DNA of 48,828 bases from Mycobacterium sp. IS-1590. GTDB taxonomy: Bacteria > Actinomycetota > Actinomycetes > Mycobacteriales > Mycobacteriaceae. The stretch lies in the NCBI RefSeq assembly GCF_001500025.1, contig NZ_LQIW01000021.1, positions 1-48,828 of the forward strand. Reading direction: 5' to 3'. Within the stretch, counting starts at the first letter, position 1, and each line of letters opens with the position of its first letter. Made by a program: the position numbers and the translations under genes. This document shows, in pieces, positions 42,760-48,828 of the stretch. The notes below the pieces were generated by a model. That model was not told where the DNA came from and made no database searches. It was given only the letters and a program-made list of their open reading frames with translations.

Positions 42760-43863
42760 ATGACCAGATCCGAAACAATGCGCCGTGCGGCGGTCCTGAC
42801 CGATTTCGGCGACAGCAGCCGATTCGCGATCGCGCAGCTGCCGATGCCGACTGTGCGGCGGCCCGATGAAGTGCTGGTCGAAGTCGCCGCGACCAGTGTA
42901 AATCCGATCGAGTGGAAGATGCGCGAGGGTCTGGGCTTGCCGAAGTCGTTGTGGCGCCGACTCATTGGCTCGCCGATGATCCTCGGGCAGGACTTTGCCG
43001 GGGTTGTCCTTGAAGCCGGTCCGGAGGCCGACGGCTTCCGGCCGGGCGATGCCGTGATGGGCGTCAAACCGATAGCGGGAAGCTACACAACGCATCTCAC
43101 GATCAGGACGAGTGGGCGCCGTGCGGCGATCGTTCACATACCCCGTGGTGTGGCCCACGACGACGCGGCGCTCGTTCCGTTCGCTGGGCTCGTCGCGTAT
43201 GCGGGTCTGGTCACTTACGGCGGTCTACGTCCCGGGGCAAGCGGCAGTCGCGTGCTGGTCGTCGGCGCCTCCGGTGGCGTTGGGCACTTGGCCGTGCAGA
43301 TCGCGGTCAAGGGGCTGGATGCCGAGGTCGTGGGAGTATCGAGCTCACGCAACGAAGCCTTCGTCACCGGACTCGGCGCGCAGACCGTCGTGCCATATGA
43401 TCGCATCGCCAAGTCCGAGTACCCCCAACGTTTTTCGGACTGGGCGCACAGTTTCGACCTCATCCTCGACTGCGTCGGCGACGACAGCTACTACACCGAG
43501 CTTGCCCCGTGGGCACTCGAGGCATCGGGGCGGTATGTGACCGTGGCGTTGCCGTCGCTCCAGCCGGGGCGGCCGGGCGAGGACGTCGGGCTGCGAGAGG
43601 GGGCGGTCTTGATAACGCGGTTGGCACGCCGTTATGCGACGAACCGGTATCGCCTGGTGCCCGGACTCTTCGGCTTGCCCGCTCGAGAGGGGCTGCCGAA
43701 GTTGGCGCGCTGGATGGCGGAAGGTCAGCTGGTACCCCGAACCGCGTCTGCCTATCACTTGGACGACATCGCTGCCGCGCATCACGAAAGCGAGGCCGGC
43801 CGCACAGTCGGGAAGATCGCTGTCCACGTCTCCGACGCGGGCCGGGCATCATCGGCTAGCTGA
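42760..43863 (+). CDS. MDR-type quinone oxidoreductase/alcohol dehydrogenase
   Basis: A 367-residue medium-chain dehydrogenase/reductase. It has the GroES-like N-domain with SVNPIEWKMREG and GQDFAGVVLEAG, and the NADPH-binding motif VVGASGGVGHLAVQIA in the Rossmann domain. It lacks the zinc ligands of true alcohol dehydrogenases, so the zinc-free quinone-reductase/enone-reductase branch is likely. ATG 42760 (MTRSETMRRA) or ATG 42778 may be used. It lies 51 bp after the transporter on the same strand. The substrate is unknown. Confidence 0.9.
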   Translation: MTRSETMRRAAVLTDFGDSSRFAIAQLPMPTVRRPDEVLVEVAATSVNPIEWKMREGLGLPKSLWRRLIGSPMILGQDFAGVVLEAGPEADGFRPGDAVMGVKPIAGSYTTHLTIRTSGRRAAIVHIPRGVAHDDAALVPFAGLVAYAGLVTYGGLRPGASGSRVLVVGASGGVGHLAVQIAVKGLDAEVVGVSSSRNEAFVTGLGAQTVVPYDRIAKSEYPQRFSDWAHSFDLILDCVGDDSYYTELAPWALEASGRYVTVALPSLQPGRPGEDVGLREGAVLITRLARRYATNRYRLVPGLFGLPAREGLPKLARWMAEGQLVPRTASAYHLDDIAAAHHESEAGRTVGKIAVHVSDAGRASSAS

Positions 43864-43953
43864 AGCCGATCAGTACGAACCCAAACCGCCCACGAGTACT
43901 GCTAGACACGAAACACGCGATGTCGCAGTGTAGTTGACTGATTTGCGGAGTGT

Positions 43954-45234
43954 TCAGTTTGTGCTTGGTGGTGGCTGGGGTTCGTAGGGGTCGTACCATT
44001 TCCATTGGGCGCGTTCGCCGCGGGGTCCGGGGCAGGGTGGGACCGTTGGTGGTGATCCGGTGGGTGGGTGTGCGAGTGATCCGGGGTCCAGGGGTTCGCC
44101 GTCGCTGCCGGTGACGCGGAGTCGGTCGGCGGGGCCGGTGATGATGATCTGACCGCGGTGGTGCATGCGGTGGTGGTAGGGGCACACCAGCACCAGGTTG
44201 TGCAGTTCGGTGGGTCCGCCGTCTTCCCAGTGCACGATGTGGTGGGCGTGCAGCCCGCGGGTGGCCCAGCAGCCGGGTACTTGGCAGGTGCGGTCGCGGT
44301 GTTCGAGTGCTCGGCGTAGTCGGCGGCTGATCACCCGTGTCGAGCGTCCGGATCCGATGACTTGGCCGTGACGTTGGAGCCATACTTGGCAGGTGGTGTC
44401 GCACAACAGCATGCGCCGATCGGCTTCGGATAACACCGGTCCCAGGTGCGGCCAGGCTGCAGGTTTGTCCAGGTCCAGGTGCACGATGACGGTGGTGTGT
44501 TGATCGTGGGGGCGTCGAGCCGCCTCGGCGTCCCAGCTGGTGTGCACGAGGCGCATGAACGCATCGGCAAGGGTGGGAAACGGCGGGCGGCACCGCAAAT
44601 CGCCGAGCTGTCGGCGTTCGTGGGTATTAGCGCCGGTGTCGGGGCCGTGGTCGGCGGTGTGCTCGCCGATCAGCGCGTCGCGGTGTGATTGCAGGGCGGC
44701 GTCGAATTTGGCGGCCTCGAGGTGAGGCAGGGTGATGCGGTAGGTGGTGGCTTGCTCGCCGACGGTTTTGCTGATGCCGCGCGGGGGGTCGCGGTGGTCG
44801 GGTTGGGGGCGCGGTTCGAGTTTGATAGCGAACCGTAGTTGGTTGACCGTGGCCACCGTGGCCATCTCGGCGTAGTGCTCATCAGAGCCCTCCCCGGCGT
44901 ACTGGGCGATGACCCCGACCTGATCCAGCGACAGGCGGCCCTGGCGCATTTCGGTGGTGCAGCGCGGGAACTCGTCGAAGCGCTGCGCCACGGCGGCCAC
45001 GTTTTTGGCGGTGGCATCTGCCATGCCCAGTTTCCAGGCCACCAGCGCTTTGACCGAGCGCACACCTTCGGCGTGTGCCCACAGCCCGTCGCGGTCGATC
45101 TCGGCAACGAGCTCCACGATGCGCCCGTCGATGGCGTTGCGCTGTCCCGACAACTCGGCCAACTGCCCCAACAGGCCCACAAAACGCTCGTGAGGGCCCA
45201 CATCCACCTGGACATCCGAAGCAGAAACCGACAT
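43954..45234 (-). CDS. 13E12/DUF222-type HNH endonuclease domain protein
   Basis: A 426-residue protein of the REP13E12 repeat family common in mycobacterial genomes: an N-terminal DUF222 region (about 20-300) and a C-terminal HNH nuclease domain reading CQVPGCWATRGLHAHHIVHW, then HNLVLVCPYHHRMHH. Both zinc-type cysteines and the HNH residues are intact. ATG 45234 (MSVSASDVQVD) is likely; an ATG at 45276 gives a longer form overlapping the PPK2 gene. Members occur in many copies, and one in M. tuberculosis is the attachment site of prophage phiRv1. The role is unknown. Its stop is followed by 90 bp without a gene. Confidence 0.9.
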   Translation of the reverse strand: MSVSASDVQVDVGPHERFVGLLGQLAELSGQRNAIDGRIVELVAEIDRDGLWAHAEGVRSVKALVAWKLGMADATAKNVAAVAQRFDEFPRCTTEMRQGRLSLDQVGVIAQYAGEGSDEHYAEMATVATVNQLRFAIKLEPRPQPDHRDPPRGISKTVGEQATTYRITLPHLEAAKFDAALQSHRDALIGEHTADHGPDTGANTHERRQLGDLRCRPPFPTLADAFMRLVHTSWDAEAARRPHDQHTTVIVHLDLDKPAAWPHLGPVLSEADRRMLLCDTTCQVWLQRHGQVIGSGRSTRVISRRLRRALEHRDRTCQVPGCWATRGLHAHHIVHWEDGGPTELHNLVLVCPYHHRMHHRGQIIITGPADRLRVTGSDGEPLDPGSLAHPPTGSPPTVPPCPGPRGERAQWKWYDPYEPQPPPSTN

Positions 45235-45272
45235 GACCACATCATCACAGAAGGGTCCGACAATTCGGCGCG

Positions 45273-46163
45273 TCAATCCTCCAGCGCCCGGCCCACGATC
45301 AACGGATCAGGCTCACCGACCACTTCCTCATCCTTGTCGTCATAATCGAAGCGCGACAACAGGTATCGCATCGCATTGATCCGACCCCGCTTCTTGTCGT
45401 TACTCTTCACCACGATCCAGGGTGCATAGTCGGTGTCGGTCGCGACGAACATCTCTTCCTTAGCCCTGGTGTACTCCTCCCAGCGGTTAACCGCTTCCAT
45501 GTCCATCGACGAGAACTTCCACTGCCGCAGCGGATCGACCAACCGGATCGCGAACCGCGTCCGCTGCTCGGCCGGCGACACCGAGAACCAGAACTTGGTG
45601 AGATGGAGCCCCGAGTTCACCAGCATCTCCTCGAACGCCGGTGCCTGCCGCATGAACTCGGCATGCTGTTTGGGCGTGCAGAAGCCCATCACCCTCTCCA
45701 CGCCGGCGCGGTTGTACCAGGAGCGGTCGAACAGCACCATCTCCCCGCCGGTCGGCAGATGCCTGACGTAACGCTGGAAGTACCACTGCGACTTCTCTTC
45801 CTCCGTCGGCTTCTCCAGCGCGACCACCCGTGCGCCGCGTGGGTTGAGGTGCTCCATGAACCGTTGGATCGAGCCGCCCTTACCCGCCGCGTCCCGGCCC
45901 TCGAACACGATGACGTGGCGCGCGCCGGTGCGCTTGCTCCAGTTCTGCAGCTTCAGCAGCTCGATCTGCAGGCGCCGTTTGGTCCGCTCGTATTCATCGC
46001 GACTCATCCGCTCGTCGTACGGATACCGTTCGCGCCACGTCTCGACCGGCTTGCCGTCGCGGTCGAGCAGGACCGGATCGTCTTCGTCCTCGTCGTTGAC
46101 GGTGTATCCGTGGTCGTCGGTCGACAGCGCGTCGAGGTCGATCTCCGAGTCTGCAGTCGTCAT
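45273..46163 (-). CDS. ppk2: Polyphosphate kinase 2
   Basis: A 296-residue PPK2-family enzyme transferring phosphate between polyphosphate and nucleotides. Walker A is GRDAAGKGG at 89-97, Walker B FDRSWYNRAGVERVMGFC, and the lid region holds VDPLRQWKFSSMD. The first ~45 residues are an acidic extension (DEDEDDP). One PPK2 domain of normal length suggests a class I or III enzyme; direction and nucleotide preference cannot be told. It lies upstream of the 13E12 gene on the same strand and divergent from the rhomboid-like gene across 65 bp. Confidence 0.96.
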   Translation of the reverse strand: MTTADSEIDLDALSTDDHGYTVNDEDEDDPVLLDRDGKPVETWRERYPYDERMSRDEYERTKRRLQIELLKLQNWSKRTGARHVIVFEGRDAAGKGGSIQRFMEHLNPRGARVVALEKPTEEEKSQWYFQRYVRHLPTGGEMVLFDRSWYNRAGVERVMGFCTPKQHAEFMRQAPAFEEMLVNSGLHLTKFWFSVSPAEQRTRFAIRLVDPLRQWKFSSMDMEAVNRWEEYTRAKEEMFVATDTDYAPWIVVKSNDKKRGRINAMRYLLSRFDYDDKDEEVVGEPDPLIVGRALED

Positions 46164-46216
46164 GTCCCGCTCCTAACGACGTTCGCCTACCCGCAGGGCA
46201 GCGCCGTCAATCGCGC

Positions 46217-46222
46217 TAATCT
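46217..46222 (+). promoter_or_regulatory. -10 box TAATCT for leaderless transcript
   Basis: TAATCT ends 6 nt before the GTG at 46229. The spacing places the transcription start exactly on the G of GTG, predicting a leaderless mRNA. No Shine-Dalgarno is present. Confidence 0.6.
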
Positions 46223-46228
46223 CTGCGG

Positions 46229-46864
46229 GTGCGGCTTCTCCGCGCCGTCGCCGGCGCCCCGTTCAGTTTCGCGTGGCTGCTCGTCTTGCTCGTCACGACG
46301 CGTGTGCAGCGCTCGGCCGGACATCGGGGCTCGCGACGGATCCAGCGCAGGAACTCCACGAACCTGCGCCGGCTGCGCAGCGAACCCCATCGGGTGCTCA
46401 CCACCAGCTTGTTCTGGCTCGACGACCACAGGTGGTGGCCCTACGCCCCGGTGTTCGTCGGTGTCGTCGCGCCGGCGGAGCGCCGATTGGGTTGGTGGCG
46501 TTGGCTTCTCGTCGGCATCTGCGCCCACGTCGTCGCCACCTACGTCGGCCAGAGCTATCTGCGGTTCCTCATCCGCAAGGGGCGCGCGCCGCAGCGGCTC
46601 GAGAACGCCCGCGACGTCGGGGTGAGCTACTTCGTCCTCGGGGTGGCCGGTGCCCTGTCGGGTTACACCCGCAGGCCGTGGCGCTCCGGTGCCCAGACTG
46701 TGGCCGCGCTGGCGCTGGCCGGTAACGCCGCCGCCCGGCCCACGTTCACCGAAGTCGGCCACCTGACCGCGTTCCTCGTCGGCCTCGTGGCAGTGCCGCT
46801 GGCACCGGATCGCGACGGCCAGCCGTACCCGGGCATACCCCGACGAGCACCCGAAACCCGATAA
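46229..46864 (+). CDS. Rhomboid-like membrane protein
   Basis: A 211-residue protein with about five or six hydrophobic segments, of the actinobacterial rhomboid-like group. The segment RDVGVSYFVLGVAGALSG has Ser in a position like the rhomboid nucleophile, and EVGHLTAFLVGL has a His like its partner. The usual GxSG context is not clear, so proteolytic activity is uncertain. The start is GTG 46229, supported by a leaderless -10 box. It is divergent from ppk2 and convergent with the DUF2510 protein. Confidence 0.75.
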   Translation: MRLLRAVAGAPFSFAWLLVLLVTTRVQRSAGHRGSRRIQRRNSTNLRRLRSEPHRVLTTSLFWLDDHRWWPYAPVFVGVVAPAERRLGWWRWLLVGICAHVVATYVGQSYLRFLIRKGRAPQRLENARDVGVSYFVLGVAGALSGYTRRPWRSGAQTVAALALAGNAAARPTFTEVGHLTAFLVGLVAVPLAPDRDGQPYPGIPRRAPETR

Positions 46865-46877
46865 CAGCTCGGGTGCG

Positions 46878-47480
46878 TTACAGGTTCACTCCGGTATTCG
46901 GCGGCGGCGGGTACTGCCCGTAAATGCCCTCCGGATCTCCTTCGGCGTACAGCCTGGCCTGGTGATCGGCACGGGCGGCCAGGACATCACGGCGATACTG
47001 CTCGCGAAGCTCATGAGCCTTCAACTCGGCGGCGGTCTTCTGTTTCCAGAAGAAGAACCCGCCCGCGCCGACTAGCAGAACCAACACAACGAGCAACCAC
47101 GGATGCTGGGCGACGTTGCCGAGCACGATGAGCCCGAGAACCACGCCCGCGACGATGAGTGGAGTCCGGGATCTCTTGCTCACGGTCACACCACCGGGAC
47201 CACCACCCACCGCGACCGACGTGCCCGACGACCCACTGAAGACGGCGCACAGAATCCAGATCGGAACCCACAGCCCGCAGGAAAGAATCGTCAGTATGAG
47301 ATGAAGCGCGTGGTTTGCTCCTCCGCCAGATGACACCGCCACGGCAACAGCGGATGGTGCCGCGACGCTCGGTGGTGGCGTCGGCACGAAGTGCTGCGTC
47401 CACCGCTGACCGTCGTAATAGCGCTGCCCCGGCTGGCCGCTGGGATCAGGAAACCAGCCGGCGTTCACTGCCCACACCAT
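46878..47480 (-). CDS. DUF2510 membrane protein
   Basis: A 200-residue protein. The N-terminal DUF2510 motif reads AGWFPDPSGQPGQRYYDGQRWTQHF. A Pro/Ala/Val linker and then two or three membrane segments (about 65-85 and 115-150) follow, then a charged helical tail with AELKAHELREQYRRDVLAAR, possibly coiled-coil, and a short Pro-rich end (YPPPPNTG). ATG 47480 or the nearby GTGs at 47477 and 47468 may be used; the open frame beyond is not family-like. The function is unknown. The gap 47481-47825 has a short hairpin CCCTG-gaat-CAGGG near 47665 and no convincing gene. Confidence 0.75.
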   Translation of the reverse strand: MVWAVNAGWFPDPSGQPGQRYYDGQRWTQHFVPTPPPSVAAPSAVAVAVSSGGGANHALHLILTILSCGLWVPIWILCAVFSGSSGTSVAVGGGPGGVTVSKRSRTPLIVAGVVLGLIVLGNVAQHPWLLVVLVLLVGAGGFFFWKQKTAAELKAHELREQYRRDVLAARADHQARLYAEGDPEGIYGQYPPPPNTGVNL

Positions 47481-47825
47481 TCTTCTCGGGACACAGTGCC
47501 CCCCTTCGTCGTCGACGGTCATCGATCTGCCAACCGATCCGACGCCCGCAATTCCACGAGCAGTGTCTGAAGTGCCCGCGACGGCACTGGAACTTCTCGC
47601 GTAGTCGATATGCACGACGCCGGATCGGCCGGCCCGGTTCAGAAGTTACGGAACGTCGGTGACCCTGGAATCAGGGATTTCCCTATGATCAGTTTGCTGG
47701 CTGATCGCGCGACGGCTTTTCCGCACTTGCCCGGCCGATCAAGGCGACGGGGCGTATGACACCCCGCTGACCTCAGCGCATCGACGCGAAGGTTTCACAA
47801 CCTCCACCTCGGGAACGATGGGGCC

Positions 47826-48755
47826 ATGGATTGGGAATGTGCCGTTGTCGGGGGCGGGGCCGCGGGGCTGAGCGCCGCCCTCGTCTTGGGGCGGGCGAGG
47901 CGACGCACGGTCGTCATCGACGCCGACGAGCAGAGCAACCGGGCCTCGAATGTCATCGGCGGTCTGCTCGGCTACGACCAGCGTCCCCCCGCCGAGCTGT
48001 ACGCACAAGGACGCCGCGAGCTGACGGCCTACCCCAGCGTCGAGTACCGGCACGGCCAGATCGTCAGCGGCCGCCCGGTCGACAACGGCTTCGTCCTCGA
48101 ACCCGACGATGGCGATCCCATTCTCGCCAAGAGGGTCCTGCTCGCGACCGGCATGCAGTACTGCCCGCCGGACCTGCCGGGACTCGCCGAGCTGTGGGGC
48201 ACCTCGGTTTTTCAGTGCCCGTTCTGCCACGGCTGGGAGATGCGCGACAAGCGGCTCGCCACCATGGCCGCCGGCGAAGAGGCGATGCACTCCGCGCTGA
48301 TGCTTCGCGGCTGGAGCGACGACGTCGTCCTGCTGACCGATGGACGCACCGACCTGTCGCCCGCCGACAAGAAGGTGCTGCAAACCGCCGACGTCACCAT
48401 CGAAGACCGTCGCGTCGTCGAATTGCTCAGCGAGGACGGCAAACTGAGCGCGATCGCGTTCGCCGACGGCGACCGGCTGCCCCGCGACGGCCTGCTCGTC
48501 GAGGCGCCCCTCAAGCAACGCTCACCGCTCGCCGACCAGCTGGGGGCCGCGTGCACTCCCGGCCCCCTGGCCGCGGACACCATCAGCATCGACCCGATTC
48601 ACCGCACCGAGGCCAGCGGTGTGTTCGCCGCCGGCGACCTCTGCAGCGAACAGCCCTATGTCGCAGGCGCGATCGCCGCGGGATCGAAGGCGGCGATGAT
48701 CATCGTGCAGAGCCTGCTGGCCGACGAGTTCAGCCTGCCGTACCCGCCGATCTAG
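47826..48755 (+). CDS. Thioredoxin-reductase-like FAD oxidoreductase
   Basis: A 309-residue two-domain flavoprotein. The FAD motif GGGAAGLSAALVLGRARR is at the N-terminus, and CPFCHGWE in the middle has the CxxC spacing of thioredoxin reductases. The C-terminal ASGVFAAGDLCSEQPYVAGAIAAGSKAA is the FAD-binding end of the family. The NADPH Rossmann motif in the second domain is poorly kept (MAAGEEAMHSAL in place of GxGxxA), so reduction may use another donor, as in ferredoxin- or gliotoxin-type relatives. ATG 47826 follows GATGGGGCC. Bases 48756-48828 show no gene. Confidence 0.9.
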   Translation: MDWECAVVGGGAAGLSAALVLGRARRRTVVIDADEQSNRASNVIGGLLGYDQRPPAELYAQGRRELTAYPSVEYRHGQIVSGRPVDNGFVLEPDDGDPILAKRVLLATGMQYCPPDLPGLAELWGTSVFQCPFCHGWEMRDKRLATMAAGEEAMHSALMLRGWSDDVVLLTDGRTDLSPADKKVLQTADVTIEDRRVVELLSEDGKLSAIAFADGDRLPRDGLLVEAPLKQRSPLADQLGAACTPGPLAADTISIDPIHRTEASGVFAAGDLCSEQPYVAGAIAAGSKAAMIIVQSLLADEFSLPYPPI

Positions 48756-48828
48756 CTGTACTGACCTGAGAGGTTAGGTACACGACTGGCTGGTGGCTGA
48801 CCGCCGAGTGCTGTGTGGCCGCGGTGGT

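Noticed and set aside
1..48828. CRISPR array, complete insertion sequence, rRNA or integrase
   Set aside because: No regularly spaced direct repeats, transposase, integrase or rRNA sequence was seen; the only RNA gene found is tRNA-Sec.

Overview
The window reads as chromosomal DNA of a mycobacterium, probably a fast-growing Mycolicibacterium-type species. The evidence is high GC, mycolic acid methyltransferases, a KasA/KasB-type ketoacyl synthase, an Rv1733c-like membrane protein, a 13E12-type HNH protein, DUF5994, a PknE-like kinase, an F420-type split-barrel reductase and several leaderless genes with TANNNT boxes. Only sequence reading was used; no database search was possible.

Layout. 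0-11.9 kb is an accessory catabolic region. It holds a TetR regulator divergent from a carotenoid oxygenase across a 9-bp inverted repeat. A second TetR lies behind a PF10118-type protein, divergent from a Baeyer-Villiger-type monooxygenase. Then come an epoxide-hydrolase-like protein, a decayed amidohydrolase start, an HSL-type esterase, a Rieske oxygenase, a DUF3556-like membrane protein and a PhyH dioxygenase. 12-18.2 kb has an APC permease, an F420-type reductase, DUF2237, a KasB-like synthase whose catalytic Cys is Asp, and two mycolate methyltransferase homologues. 18.3-25 kb has a flippase-like/pseudokinase membrane protein, an aldehyde dehydrogenase, a P450, a secreted collagen-like protein and an Rv1733c homologue. 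25.4-28 kb has a Ser/Thr kinase fused to an amino-acid-binding receptor domain, and a 44-codon ORF coupled to DUF5994.

28-41.3 kb is a selenocysteine region: selD, tRNA-Sec (UCA), selA, selB and a three-gene formate dehydrogenase. The fdhA gene has an in-frame UGA followed by a SECIS-like hairpin, so it should be read as one 1083-residue selenoprotein. An oppositely oriented block (DUF1348, GT-C glycosyltransferase, GH16) separates selB from fdhA. 41.3-48.8 kb has an MHS transporter, an MDR oxidoreductase, a 13E12 HNH protein, PPK2, a rhomboid-like protein, a DUF2510 protein and a thioredoxin-reductase-like flavoprotein.

Most notable: the complete Sec module and its target; the catalytic-Cys-less KAS; the kinase-receptor fusion; tandem perfect palindromes between two gene 3' ends; and a conserved element found directly after two unrelated genes.
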